Below, piece after piece: positions 9,101 through 16,286 of a stretch of DNA of 51,280 bases. A model generated the notes under the pieces. That model ran no database searches. It saw nothing but the letters and a program-made list of their open reading frames with translations, and was not told the origin of the DNA. The stretch is from assembly GCA_900553355.1 (NCBI GenBank), contig USDK01000013.1:1-51280 (forward strand), written 5' to 3'. This DNA comes from an uncultured Lachnospiraceae bacterium (lineage in GTDB: Bacteria; Bacillota; Clostridia; Lachnospirales; Lachnospiraceae). Both the position numbers and the translations under genes were made by a program. The number at the start of each line of letters is the position of its first letter. Within the stretch, counting starts at the first letter, position 1.

Positions 9101-9455
9101 TTGTATCTGGCAGCTGATCCAGATTTTGATCTTGCAAAAGTTCTCCCCTGGAAAATAGTGTCTCCAGACCTCTTTTTCTTCGCCAGTCAAAATCCGGCAT
9201 CGGACGGGCAGTATCTGAGGATGCCACATAATCTTCCGGAATCTGAACCTCCGGAACTTCTGGCCGGTATTTTTCCAATTCCTCCAGGGATTCCGGCACC
9301 TTAATCCCACTGTTGTGATCTGTCACAGGAAATTCGGCCGCCTCGCACTGAAATCCCAGCACTCTCGCCAGCTCGACTGATATTTTCTTTTGCTCCTTTG
9401 TCATGTCGCTGGGATAGTATATTTTTTCTCTAAACTGGCTGATGATCGTCATCAT
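6177..9455 (-). CDS. Large M14-family zinc carboxypeptidase
   Basis: A protein of roughly 1,092 residues, far longer than classic M14 enzymes (300-450). The zinc site is visible in the C-terminal third: HHANE (H-x-x-E) near residue 800 within ITAHPSQIIDSRHHANEV, and a downstream His in DNHGVPSHEW about 110 residues later. The first 750 residues hold several mixed alpha/beta segments with no signal peptide. No secretion signal is seen, so a cytosolic role on imported peptides is plausible. The start is uncertain: an in-frame TTG at 9473 exists, but AAAGG lies just before the tandem ATGs at 9455/9452, which I prefer. First gene of the peptide/oxoproline operon, behind a consensus promoter with a dyad. 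Confidence 0.8.
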   Translation of the reverse strand: MMTIISQFREKIYYPSDMTKEQKKISVELARVLGFQCEAAEFPVTDHNSGIKVPESLEELEKYRPEVPEVQIPEDYVASSDTARPMPDFDWRRKRGLETLFSRGELLQDQNLDQLPDTMDLHFVIPEDADDFVYEAACNLAFRFGMETTAYEGLLLDKDMEGGNRIIFEGGKDCNVSWEEDGGILVKISGQGQQLLDFVSELCGHFPMQGAFDTWTDRLKEIGSGFRMRSLDGQLAYAKAYADQGAEAYVEPAVKSCLGRLEKEFPAVRFFNYKDEKKEYEVEYDICWEVDDLKKVLEQKVYGNLRTGNQVCLQIAVSEDQKVRKSLEAEIRERLRQLGIQNPEVTVLCSYKQGFSWISEKEIPELKKYPDLKTVEIYFKPFLPPGVTEWKDEDGAVPSYSNIDKDPERWYDMPIRYLQELYPIEDVIAKETGIDPDQIVFKVYEGAEDITYELKGLGTDGRELYHSIYKAAWTERCYIDAYPDLGKVHPATGYVRLSVDGEKLLDEQIESDVEKIWKIYQQQVLPDIREYVDKKTRGKDLVSAQPFFEKLEIDILASEPDERLDSREDLLSSLDGLHEDIYFVGTDYFKNYGMEKAGQVTDAPGLILPKIRKQEGKPRMKVTVYAQNSQEPVIRQKDGSLIRPVLSKSEVNVWMKGFHTDEEGNTAVLRVEGVPEEVVKAYAELLDKDQLMLGSKLEGIRKLVFETEQGSYTARIREKHENKESLDIRQIDLSEDRLIGYEDYIRIIDQLKKVPELNVYPVAVSYKGRTVYAVEFCPRLSGYISRTKRITAHPSQIIDSRHHANEVSSTNSAFMLIRKILTDEAFTLLPDQMNLVILPMENVDGAAIHYELQKDNPNWKLHVARFNAVGKEFYYDLFETETIHTEAEAMRRLFMTFLPDALIDNHGVPSHEWEQQFSGYTSPAYKGFWLPRSLLYGYFYHITGDEYHSNYTLNKKMEDVIADAFMEDEEITRENKMWARQFEKYAHAWMPKMFPADYYKNMINYWIPHEYDPTHRYPSIRYPWILSLDYVSEVADETAQGAYLHSCARAHTVHDVAILKSMMQADCVYTQEWEMKEQQVKVVLTRKRPIII

Positions 9456-9538
9456 CCCCTTTCTCTCATGCAATACTTCATAGTTTTGGAATTATATTCC
9501 GTACTACAATCCGTACTGCATTCCTATTTTTTATTACG

Positions 9539-9567
9539 ATTTTACACAATTGTGAATTGTTTGTCAA
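9539..9567 (-). promoter_or_regulatory. Sigma-A promoter of peptide/oxoproline operon with TetR-type operator
   Basis: On the minus strand TTGACA (9562-9567) and TAAAAT (9539-9544) are separated by exactly 17 bases. The spacer contains a perfect inverted repeat, ACAATT-CAC-AATTGT (9546-9560). A repressor bound there would block RNA polymerase. The divergent TetR gene starts 120 bases away and is the obvious candidate regulator; that link is an inference from position. Confidence 0.75.
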
Positions 9568-9687
9568 TATTTACTTTCTCTTTCACGATCTGATCAGCAA
9601 TTTTCTTGCAATATTTTTCTCTTTTAAACTTTGTTTATTCATGTTAAATTAGTATTAAGAGAATCATTGAAAAAGGAGCTAATCGTT

Positions 9688-10269
9688 ATGGGTAACACGA
9701 AGATCAGTGCAAAAGAAAAAATTATTGAAGCGGCATGGGAACTTTTCCGTAAAAAGGGATATGAAGAGACTACGCTTCAGGATATTATAGATAAATCCGG
9801 AACCTCCAGAGGCGCTTTTTATCATCATTTCCGGGCAAAAGAAGATCTTCTGTTCCGGATGGCCTGGTATTTTGATAAAGAATATGAAGGGTGGCTGAAG
9901 TCTCTGGATCCAGATCTTGGCGCGCTTGACAAACTATATCTGTTCGATGAATACTGCTGCCAGCTTCTGGAGGAATCTGAATTTAAGCCCTTTCTGCAGC
10001 AATTATATGGCTACGAAGTCATGACCAGCGGCACTCGATATATTCTAAACGAAGATCGGGAGTATTTTAAATTAATCCGGACATTGATGAATGAAGGTAT
10101 TAAAAGTGGAGAAATTTCTGCTCACCATTCCAGCCTCATCCTCGCCCGTAACTACGCAAGTATCCAACGGGGCATGACCTACAGCTGGCTGCTTGAAAAC
10201 TGCCACTATTCACTTCTTGAATCGGAGCATTCTATGATGAAACTGTTTCTTGATTCACTGCGGGCATAG
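9688..10269 (+). CDS. TetR/AcrR-family transcriptional regulator
   Basis: 193 residues. The N-terminal HTH is typical: AAWELFRKKGYEETTLQDII, then SGTSRGAFYHHFRAKEDLL (recognition helix GTSRGAFYHHF). The C-terminal ligand domain (about 60-190) is helical and unassigned. The start is the ATG at 9688 with AAAGGAG 9 bases upstream, not the earlier in-frame codons. It is divergent from the M14/DUF969/DUF979/aminopeptidase/pcp operon, whose promoter holds a 15-base dyad, so it probably senses a peptide-derived ligand such as 5-oxoproline. The ligand is a guess. Confidence 0.88.
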   Translation: MGNTKISAKEKIIEAAWELFRKKGYEETTLQDIIDKSGTSRGAFYHHFRAKEDLLFRMAWYFDKEYEGWLKSLDPDLGALDKLYLFDEYCCQLLEESEFKPFLQQLYGYEVMTSGTRYILNEDREYFKLIRTLMNEGIKSGEISAHHSSLILARNYASIQRGMTYSWLLENCHYSLLESEHSMMKLFLDSLRA

Positions 10270-10285
10270 GAAAGGAGGCGCCATC

Positions 10286-10576
10286 ATGGTTTCCACCATT
10301 GGTCTGAATATCAAAGCATTAAAAAAAGAACCGTTTTCCGGTTCTTATCAGGGAATGCGTTATTATTTATATACAAAGGAAGACACTTTATCCGTCTTCC
10401 TCTATCCGGAGCCCTGGTCTTTTGAACGGACTCCGGAGGAAGATAAAGAACAGAAGGATTTCCCATTTACCCAGGAAGGGATGGACGATGCCATCGACTG
10501 GATCAATCAGTCCTATAAGGCGAAGCGCCCTTACTGGGAACAAAAGGCTAAAGACAGGATGAAACTGCTGCTCTAA
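10286..10576 (+). CDS. Conserved small hypothetical protein
   Basis: 96 residues, start ATG at 10286 with AAAGGAGG about 8 bases upstream, 16 bases after the TetR gene, so probably co-transcribed. No membrane segment or signal peptide. Composition is mixed, with an aromatic-rich centre (YYLYTKEDTLSVFLYPEPWSF) and a basic C-terminus. I do not recognise a domain. The stop overlaps the convergent Na/Pi cotransporter gene by 4 bases. Confidence 0.7.
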   Translation: MVSTIGLNIKALKKEPFSGSYQGMRYYLYTKEDTLSVFLYPEPWSFERTPEEDKEQKDFPFTQEGMDDAIDWINQSYKAKRPYWEQKAKDRMKLLL

Positions 10577-12213
10577 GCGTCTCGCTCCAGTACTTCTTCT
10601 GCAATATTTCGTGCATGATCGGAGACACGTTCCAGACATACCAGAGTATCCAGATAAACGATACCTGCCTCTGTCTTGCACTGATTGTTGGCCAGTCTCT
10701 GAATGTGCTGGTTGCGCAGGCTGATCTCCAGATTATCGGCCTGCGTTTCTTTTTCGATCACTTTCAGGGCCATAGAACGATCCTGATCCACAAAGGCCTT
10801 CAGGGCATAGCGGTAGCTGTCGGTACAGACTTCCATCATTTCTTTCAGCTGCCGGGTACCCACTTCTGAAAATGAAGTCCTCTTCTCATACAGTGTCTCG
10901 GCAAATTCTGAAATGTTTTCACAGTAATCGCTGATTCGTTCCATGTCGGAAACAATCTGTAAAAGATGCACCACATCCTGGTGTTCTTTTTCGCTGATCT
11001 GCAGGGCTCCAAGCTTGATGGCATAATCAGTGATCCCGGCGCTTAAGCGGTCTACGGTAGACTCTTCCTCTTTCAGGAACTTAATCTCACTATCCTTCAC
11101 TGTAAATAATACATTTTTGGCCACCATCAAAGCATCTTCCACGATCTGTCCCATACGTGCCACTTCATTGACAGTCGCCTGGAGCGCCAGTCCCGGAGTC
11201 TGCAATACACGCTCGTCCAGCTGTACCAGACTCTCATCCTGATCATTCTCTTCCACACGGCCGATCTTTTTCGCCAGCTTGATGATCCAGTCAGATACCG
11301 GGAACAGAAGAACCGTGGTTCCGATATTAAATGCGGTATGCACCATACTGATCTCTGTCTGTGTGATCAGTCCTTTTCCCCAGACCGGGTCGACAATCTG
11401 GAAGAACAGGATGGCAATCGTGCTGAAAATAATGGTTCCGATAATATTAAACAGCAGATGCATCAAAGCTGCAGTCTTTGCAGTACGCTTTGCCCCAAGG
11501 CTGGACAGGATGGCGGTCACGCAGGTACCGATATTCTGTCCCATGATGATATAGATAGCGGCGCTGAAGGGAACCAGCCCGGCCGCCGCCAGACTTTGCA
11601 GGATTCCCACTGATGCCGATGAACTCTGGATAATCGCCGTTACCAGGGTTCCTGCCAGGATTCCCAGCAGAGGATTATTTCCCAGTGTGACAAACAGACT
11701 GGTAAACCCTTCTGAATTCTGCAATGGTTCAACTGCAGAAGACATGGTCGTAATTCCGATGAACAAAAGGCCAAATCCCACAATGATGCTGGCAATTTCC
11801 TTGGAAGAGCGGCGCTTTCCAACCAGCATCAGGATCACTCCGGCCATAACGGCGATAGGCGCCAGCCTGGCCGGACTTAAAAACTCTGCCCATTCCACCG
11901 AAGACACCAGCCAGCCGGTAACCGTGGTACCGATATTGGCTCCCATGATCACACCCATGGCCTGGGTCAGGTTCATGATCCCGGCATTAACGAATCCCAC
12001 AACCATTACTGTCGTAGCAGAAGAACTCTGGATCACCGCCGTGATCCCTGCTCCTAAGAGCACTCCCATCAGTTTATTCTTTGTCAGGACCTCCAGCAGC
12101 GACTTCATCTTGCTGCCTGCGGCATTTTCCAGTCCCTGGGCCATGATCTGCATTCCATAGATAAACATTCCCAGGCCTCCCACAAATGGGATGATAATAT
12201 CCAGATAATTCAT
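10573..12213 (-). CDS. Na+/phosphate cotransporter (NptA/PF02690) with PhoU-like C-terminal domain
   Basis: 546 residues. The membrane half (about 1-330) shows the inverted-repeat signature of the Na/Pi-II family: IQSSSATTVMVVGF and IQSSSASVGILQSL, each paired with a NIGTTVTGWL or QNIGTCVTAIL motif. The C-terminal 200 residues are helical and PhoU-like (EHQDVVHLLQIVSDMERISDYCENI, ERVSDHARNIAEE), a fusion common in Firmicutes. It should import or exchange phosphate with sodium at the cytoplasmic membrane. AGGAGG precedes the start. Monocistronic by appearance; a weak promoter is listed separately. Confidence 0.92.
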   Translation of the reverse strand: MNYLDIIIPFVGGLGMFIYGMQIMAQGLENAAGSKMKSLLEVLTKNKLMGVLLGAGITAVIQSSSATTVMVVGFVNAGIMNLTQAMGVIMGANIGTTVTGWLVSSVEWAEFLSPARLAPIAVMAGVILMLVGKRRSSKEIASIIVGFGLLFIGITTMSSAVEPLQNSEGFTSLFVTLGNNPLLGILAGTLVTAIIQSSSASVGILQSLAAAGLVPFSAAIYIIMGQNIGTCVTAILSSLGAKRTAKTAALMHLLFNIIGTIIFSTIAILFFQIVDPVWGKGLITQTEISMVHTAFNIGTTVLLFPVSDWIIKLAKKIGRVEENDQDESLVQLDERVLQTPGLALQATVNEVARMGQIVEDALMVAKNVLFTVKDSEIKFLKEEESTVDRLSAGITDYAIKLGALQISEKEHQDVVHLLQIVSDMERISDYCENISEFAETLYEKRTSFSEVGTRQLKEMMEVCTDSYRYALKAFVDQDRSMALKVIEKETQADNLEISLRNQHIQRLANNQCKTEAGIVYLDTLVCLERVSDHARNIAEEVLERDA

Positions 12214-12271
12214 TGGTTTCCTCCTAAATGTATTTTGAGCGTATTATTTTCTTGTGTATGCTTTCCTTCTT

Positions 12272-12300
12272 ACAATACCATTTACTACCAGAGAAAACAA
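12272..12300 (-). promoter_or_regulatory. Possible sigma-A promoter for the Na/Pi cotransporter
   Basis: On the minus strand TTGTTT (12295-12300), a 17-base spacer and TATTGT (12272-12277) lie 60-90 bases before the start codon. Both hexamers deviate from consensus, so this is a tentative call in an AT-rich 144-base gap. Confidence 0.4.
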
Positions 12301-12357
12301 TAAATATTTTACTTTTTATTAACTATTTCTTTACATTTTATTTACTTCACATCCGAA

Positions 12358-12714
12358 TCATTTCTTCATCTTTGGCTCAAAGATCAAAGAAGCCAGATAT
12401 CCGAATACCAGCGCCGCCGCAATCCCTGCTGCACCAGCTGTCAGGCCGCCGGAAAATATACCGATCAGTCCCTCCTGATCTACTGCTTCTTTGACGCCTT
12501 TCCACAGTAAATTTCCAAATCCCAGCAGCGGCACACTTGCGCCTGCTCCTGCAAAATCCTGAAATGGCTGATAGATCCGGAGTGCGCCAAGGACGGCTCC
12601 GCTGCAGACTAAAAGCACCATCACCCGGCCTGGCATCAGTTTTGTCCGATCCAGCAGAATCTGAACCAGCGCACAGATCAGACCTCCTATCCAGAATGCA
12701 TGTACATACTCCAT
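12358..12714 (-). CDS. spoVAE: Stage V sporulation protein AE (SpoVAEb)
   Basis: 118 residues and about four hydrophobic segments with the glycine-rich family motif GGLTAGAAGIAAALVFGYLASLIF (read as two adjoining pieces near residues 88-110). It is part of the SpoVA channel in the inner spore membrane that moves dipicolinate with calcium during spore formation and germination. GAGGAG lies 7 bases before the ATG. It is the last gene of the spoVA run, 27 bases after spoVAD, and matches the short SpoVAEb form. Confidence 0.88.
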   Translation of the reverse strand: MEYVHAFWIGGLICALVQILLDRTKLMPGRVMVLLVCSGAVLGALRIYQPFQDFAGAGASVPLLGFGNLLWKGVKEAVDQEGLIGIFSGGLTAGAAGIAAALVFGYLASLIFEPKMKK

Positions 12715-12741
12715 TTTTCTTCTCCTCTCTGTTGTGTCCTT

Positions 12742-13746
12742 TTAGACATGCTCCAGCACAATCCCATGGGCAATGCCCGGAACGCTTGCTCCCTCGTTAA
12801 AGATTACCGTTGACAGAAGCGCTCCAGTCGGTACAAACAACACACGTTTCCACTCTCCCGTCTCCAGTTTTGGGAGGATGTAGGACGCCAGCGTAACCGC
12901 AGCACAGCCACAGCCGCTTCCTCCGGAATGGGTATCCTGCAGATTCTGGTCAAAAATAACCATACCGCAGTCCATATGATTTTTCTTGATATCATAGCCT
13001 TTCCCACGCATCAGGTCAAAAAGGATACTCTGGCCGATATATCCCAGATCGCCGGTGATGATCCGGCTGTAATCTTCAGGAGCCCTGCCGAAATCCTGCA
13101 GATTAGAAATAATCGTGTCACAGGCGGCCGGAGCCATGCATGCCCCCATATTCTGCGAATCTTTTAGCCCATAGTCCACAATTTTCCCTACAGTAACTCC
13201 GCTGATCCGCACATGGCTTTTTGCGCGCCCTACCAGGAATGCGCCGCTTCCCGTTACAGTCCAGTGGGCAGACAGCGGCCGCTGATTGGCATACCCCAGT
13301 GGAAATCGGAATTCCTTTTCCGCACTGCCGAAATGACTGGAGGTAACTGCCATCATTGTCTCCCCATAGCCGGCTGCCACGCTCATGGAGGCAAGCGCCA
13401 GGGCTTCGCCCGCCGTGGAGCAGGCGCCGTACAGGCCGAACATCGGGATCCCCAGTTCCTCTACTCCCTGAGATGTGGCGGTTCCCTGTCTGAGAAGATC
13501 TCCTCCAAACAGATACCGGACGTCCTCTGATTCCAGATGAGCCTTCTGAAGGACCAGCGAGCAGGCCATTTTCTGCATTGCCCCTTCAGCAGCCTCCCAG
13601 GAATTTTCCCCAAACAGATCTTCTTTTTCCACATAATCAAATAACGCTCCTAAAGGGCCTTCGCCTTCTTTTTTCCCGGCTACTGACGCCGCACAGGTCA
13701 GATACGGCGTCTGTTCAAAAGCTAGGCTTTGCTTTCCTTTTATCAT
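12742..13746 (-). CDS. spoVAD: Stage V sporulation protein AD (SpoVAD)
   Basis: 334 residues with a thiolase-like fold and no membrane segments. In characterised spore formers SpoVAD binds dipicolinic acid and associates with the SpoVA membrane channel. Recognisable stretches are FGLYGACSTAGEALALASMSV, and GSGCGCAAVTLASYILPKL near the C-terminus. The start is the ATG at 13744-13746, which shares its A with the TGA stop of spoVAC and has GGAGG 8 bases upstream; the earlier in-frame start lies within spoVAC and is rejected. Confidence 0.93.
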   Translation of the reverse strand: MIKGKQSLAFEQTPYLTCAASVAGKKEGEGPLGALFDYVEKEDLFGENSWEAAEGAMQKMACSLVLQKAHLESEDVRYLFGGDLLRQGTATSQGVEELGIPMFGLYGACSTAGEALALASMSVAAGYGETMMAVTSSHFGSAEKEFRFPLGYANQRPLSAHWTVTGSGAFLVGRAKSHVRISGVTVGKIVDYGLKDSQNMGACMAPAACDTIISNLQDFGRAPEDYSRIITGDLGYIGQSILFDLMRGKGYDIKKNHMDCGMVIFDQNLQDTHSGGSGCGCAAVTLASYILPKLETGEWKRVLFVPTGALLSTVIFNEGASVPGIAHGIVLEHV

Positions 13747-14210
13747 CACAGCACCTCCATGATCCATTCTTTCCAGATCCAATAGGCAAGCCCCAGCACC
13801 CAGCTGGTAAAAACGCCATACAAGATCACCGGGCCGGCGATCGTAAAAATCTTACATCCGATCCCCATTACCTGGCCTTCCTTTTTATACTCAATCGCCG
13901 GAGCCGCCACCGAATTGGCAAACCCGGTGATCGGCACCAGCGCTCCCGCGCCGCCCCACTTAGCAATCCTGGGATATAGGTTCCAGCCTGTCAGCACCAC
14001 ACTCAAAAACACCAGGCTGACCGAAGTCACACTTCCACACACATCCTTCCCCAACCCCATACTTTCACAGAAATTCATAATCGCCTGTCCCAGCGTACAG
14101 ATCACTCCACCCGTCACAAAAGCCTTCGCCATATTCAACGGCAGACTGTGCACCGGCGTCTTCTGCTTCACATAATTCTTGTACGCCTCCTGCTGCCTCT
14201 GCTTATCCAC
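13746..14210 (-). CDS. spoVAC: Stage V sporulation protein AC (SpoVAC)
   Basis: 154 residues, normal for the family, with about four hydrophobic segments; it forms part of the dipicolinate channel in the spore inner membrane. The best in-frame start is a GTG at 14208-14210, with no clear Shine-Dalgarno; this GTG lies inside a TTGTGGATAAG sequence, the complement of a perfect TTATCCACA nonamer. The N-terminus QEAYKNYVKQKTPVHSLPLN is typical of SpoVAC. A palindromic repeat separates it from spoVAB upstream, but all six spoVA-region genes run in one direction. Confidence 0.9.
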   Translation of the reverse strand: MDKQRQQEAYKNYVKQKTPVHSLPLNMAKAFVTGGVICTLGQAIMNFCESMGLGKDVCGSVTSVSLVFLSVVLTGWNLYPRIAKWGGAGALVPITGFANSVAAPAIEYKKEGQVMGIGCKIFTIAGPVILYGVFTSWVLGLAYWIWKEWIMEVL

Positions 14211-14222
14211 AAGTTATCCACC
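14203..14222 (+). repeat. Pair of DnaA-box-like nonamers
   Basis: A perfect TTATCCACA at 14203-14211 and an 8/9 match TTATCCACC at 14214-14222, spaced 11 bases start to start. They lie 20-40 bases from the palindrome at 14243. The first contains the spoVAC GTG start on the opposite strand. DnaA binding is inferred from the consensus only. Confidence 0.6.
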
Positions 14223-14242
14223 CCTTTGTTGATATTTTTAAT

Positions 14243-14278
14243 TGGGGACGGGGGATTTCCGGAAATCCCCCGTCCCCA
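14243..14278. repeat. GGGGAC palindromic repeat, copy 1
   Basis: A perfect 36-base palindrome, half-site GGGGACGGGGGATTTCC, core 14244-14277. It abuts the TAA stop of spoVAB (14279-14281) and lies between spoVAB and spoVAC within one operon. The same 34-base core recurs at 17077, 32256 (two to three central changes) and 36957. There is no T-run on the transcribed strand, so it is not a standard terminator. Confidence 0.95.
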
Positions 14279-14695
14279 TTACCAGCGCTGTGCAAAAAAT
14301 AGAAATGCACCGGCGCTTTTCCCCATAGCTATCCCCAAAATGATGTATTTTATACACATTTGGAGTTTTGCCCTGCGGATAAATATGGGAAATAGGTTCA
14401 GGATTTCTGCCAGTGCCATGGCCCAGCATCCGACGAAGATTCCGCCGAACAGGCCAAACACGGGTGCCAGCCAGGCGCCTCCGGGAATCTGGATGCGGAA
14501 AATAAAAAAAATGGTTCCCAGGATTCCGCCCAGTGCAATTGCATCTTCGTATAACCGGATATGTTCACCGGTATGGGTCCTGTCTGCAAAATCGGACACG
14601 ACTCCCAGTCCTATGATAAAGGAAAAAACGCCCCCTGCTACGACTCCTCCTGCGGAAAGCCCAATGACTGCCAGCAGGATCTGCTGCATCCACAT
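14279..14695 (-). CDS. spoVAB: Stage V sporulation protein AB (SpoVAB)
   Basis: 138 residues, close to the roughly 140 of Bacillus SpoVAB, with about four to five hydrophobic segments; a membrane component of the spoVA system. The start is the ATG of MWMQQILLAVIGLSAGGVV, chosen because GGAGG lies 7 bases upstream; a longer open frame extends upstream without a ribosome site. The stretch LFGGIFVGCWAMALAEILN is typical of the family. It ends directly against a palindromic repeat. Confidence 0.85.
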   Translation of the reverse strand: MWMQQILLAVIGLSAGGVVAGGVFSFIIGLGVVSDFADRTHTGEHIRLYEDAIALGGILGTIFFIFRIQIPGGAWLAPVFGLFGGIFVGCWAMALAEILNLFPIFIRRAKLQMCIKYIILGIAMGKSAGAFLFFAQRW

Positions 14696-14714
14696 ATGGT
14701 TCCCTCCTCTTTTA

Positions 14715-15347
14715 CTATCCTTGTCCACTGCCGCTGCTGTTTCTGGAATAATTTTCAATCAATGTCGTCTGGATATCATTTTCATACAGCCGCATCTCTA
14801 CTTCCAGTGGTGTGGGATCGATGGATGCTTTGCTTTTTCCAAAATGATTGAAAAATACCAGGATTCCAATGATCAGCCCCAGTGAGTAGGTAATTTCCAG
14901 GATCGTAAAGCCATCTGAGGGATGGCCGGTTACCAGTTCATAGATCTGACCGAACATTTTTACAGTGTCAACGTCGTTGTTAAATGCCATTGCAGAAAAT
15001 GCAGCGCCGAAAAAGCTGATCAGCACCACGCAAATGGTCTTGATAAGATGGGGAATTTTCCCGGCATCTTTTTCTTTTTTATAGGTAATAATAAAATCAA
15101 TCTCACCCATATTCTGGACTTCCAGTTCTGGAAATTGTGCGTGTATGCACTGAACCACCCGAAACATGGATATGGCGGCCCGGCTTTCCTTTTTCGGATC
15201 TGTCTTGTGAAATTTCATCAGCCGGATTTTTTTGATCTTTTCCAGAAGCCCCGGATCTGTACACTCTATCTGAAGCACGTCTCCCAGACAGATTTCAACC
15301 TTAGAGACCTCCACATTTTTCTCTGCTTTTATATATACAGCCTGCAT
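14715..15347 (-). CDS. spoVAA: Stage V sporulation protein AA (SpoVAA)
   Basis: 210 residues (Bacillus homologue about 206). The soluble N-terminal half (to about 115) is followed by two hydrophobic segments, around LIKTICVVLISFFGAAFSAM and ILEITYSLGLIIGILVFF. The start at 15345-15347 lies one base after the stop of the preceding 51-residue gene (TAATATG); GGAGG is 12 bases upstream, so translation is probably coupled. Family members act in spoVA-dependent dipicolinate handling, though the exact role of SpoVAA is not settled. Confidence 0.85.
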   Translation of the reverse strand: MQAVYIKAEKNVEVSKVEICLGDVLQIECTDPGLLEKIKKIRLMKFHKTDPKKESRAAISMFRVVQCIHAQFPELEVQNMGEIDFIITYKKEKDAGKIPHLIKTICVVLISFFGAAFSAMAFNNDVDTVKMFGQIYELVTGHPSDGFTILEITYSLGLIIGILVFFNHFGKSKASIDPTPLEVEMRLYENDIQTTLIENYSRNSSGSGQG

Positions 15348-15348
15348 A

Positions 15349-15504
15349 TTACTGCGTTTCCTCCATATCCTGGTAGACCAGTGTCCCTTCACTGATGCTG
15401 CCGGAGTCTCCTGCACTTAGGAAAAAGTAAATAAATCCCATAATCACGGCTGCACTGACTACACAGATCAGGCACACTCGGATTTTTTTCCTCGCCTTGT
15501 CCAT
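15349..15504 (-). CDS. Small membrane protein heading the spoVA operon
   Basis: 51 residues: a basic N-terminus (MDKARKKIRVC), one hydrophobic helix (about 12-30, LICVVSAAVIMGFIYFFLSAG), and a short acidic tail ending YQDMEETQ. GGAGGG lies 6 bases before the ATG. It is the first gene after a SigG-type promoter and its stop is one base from spoVAA. I do not recognise the family. Topology would put the tail outside the forespore membrane. Expression only in the forespore is predicted from the promoter. Confidence 0.75.
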   Translation of the reverse strand: MDKARKKIRVCLICVVSAAVIMGFIYFFLSAGDSGSISEGTLVYQDMEETQ

Positions 15505-15539
15505 TTTATCCCTCCTGTTTTCCTGATTCTTTTGTGAAC

Positions 15540-15569
15540 TAGTATGAATCTTTTCTATAGAAATATACC
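15540..15569 (-). promoter_or_regulatory. Forespore SigG (SigF-overlapping) promoter of spoVA operon
   Basis: On the minus strand GGTATA (15564-15569), a 17-base spacer and CATACTA (15540-15546) match the SigG consensus (GnATA-type -35 and CATACTA -10). It lies just upstream of the sigF stop codon side and about 35 bases before the small membrane protein start. This gives the spoVA genes their own forespore-specific transcription inside the longer sporulation cluster. Confidence 0.8.
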
Positions 15570-15572
15570 TTT

Positions 15573-16286
15573 TCAAATATGTTCCCGCAGATTTTTTAAA
15601 ATTTTCTTTTCCATTCTTGATACCTGAACCTGGGAAATCCCCAGTTCCTTCCCCACCTGTGACTGCGTCTGATTTGCAAAATATCTTAGATAAATCAATC
15701 TTCTTTCATCTTTATCAAGGTAAGTCAGAAGCTCCTTCAGGAGCATGTGGTCCAGTATCTTATCTTCCTGACCTTCCTGCTGCGCCAGCTTGTCCATCAG
15801 CCGGACCTCCTGACCTTCTTTCTGATAGATCGGTTTATGCAGGGATTCGATATCGCTGCTGGCATCCATCGCCATCATCAGCTCCTCAGGTTCTACCCCC
15901 AGCTCTCCGGCAATCTCTGTTGTGGTCGGTTCGCGCCCCCATGCCTCCTGGAGCCGCTCCCGGCAGATACAGGACTTATAGGCCAGCTCTTTCAGTGAAC
16001 GGCTGACCTTGATCATCCCATCATCCCGAAGGAAGCGTTTAATTTCACCGGAAATCATAGGGACCGCATAGGTAGAAAATTTCACATCATAAGACAGATC
16101 AAATTTGTCGATAGCCTTTAAAAGTCCGATACTGCCAATCTGAAATAAATCTTCCGCTTCAACGCCTCTGTGAAAAAAACGTTTCACAACACACCAGACC
16201 AGTCCCTCATTTTCCCGGACCAGCTGCGTCCTCGCATCTTCATCCCCCTGGTGAGATTTTTCAATTAAAGCGGTTGTCCGGTCCAT
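15573..16286 (-). CDS. sigF: RNA polymerase sigma-F factor (early forespore)
   Basis: 237 residues with sigma-70 regions 2, 3 and 4: region 2 includes ENEGLVWCVVKRFFHRGVE, DLFQIGSIGLLKAIDKFD and FSTYAVPMISGEIKRFLRDD; region 4 ends with QTQSQVGKELGISQVQVSRM. This is the forespore sigma factor released from SpoIIAB after septation. The ATG at 16284-16286 is embedded in the end of spoIIAB (22-base overlap), the standard arrangement spoIIAA-spoIIAB-sigF. The identity as SigF rather than SigG rests on this operon context. Confidence 0.97.
   Translation of the reverse strand: MDRTTALIEKSHQGDEDARTQLVRENEGLVWCVVKRFFHRGVEAEDLFQIGSIGLLKAIDKFDLSYDVKFSTYAVPMISGEIKRFLRDDGMIKVSRSLKELAYKSCICRERLQEAWGREPTTTEIAGELGVEPEELMMAMDASSDIESLHKPIYQKEGQEVRLMDKLAQQEGQEDKILDHMLLKELLTYLDKDERRLIYLRYFANQTQSQVGKELGISQVQVSRMEKKILKNLREHI

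Noticed and set aside
14243..14278. The palindromes as ordinary Rho-independent terminators
   Set aside because: No T-run follows on the transcribed strand, and copies 1 and 4 would cut spoVA and hyd operons in half. Partial termination cannot be excluded.
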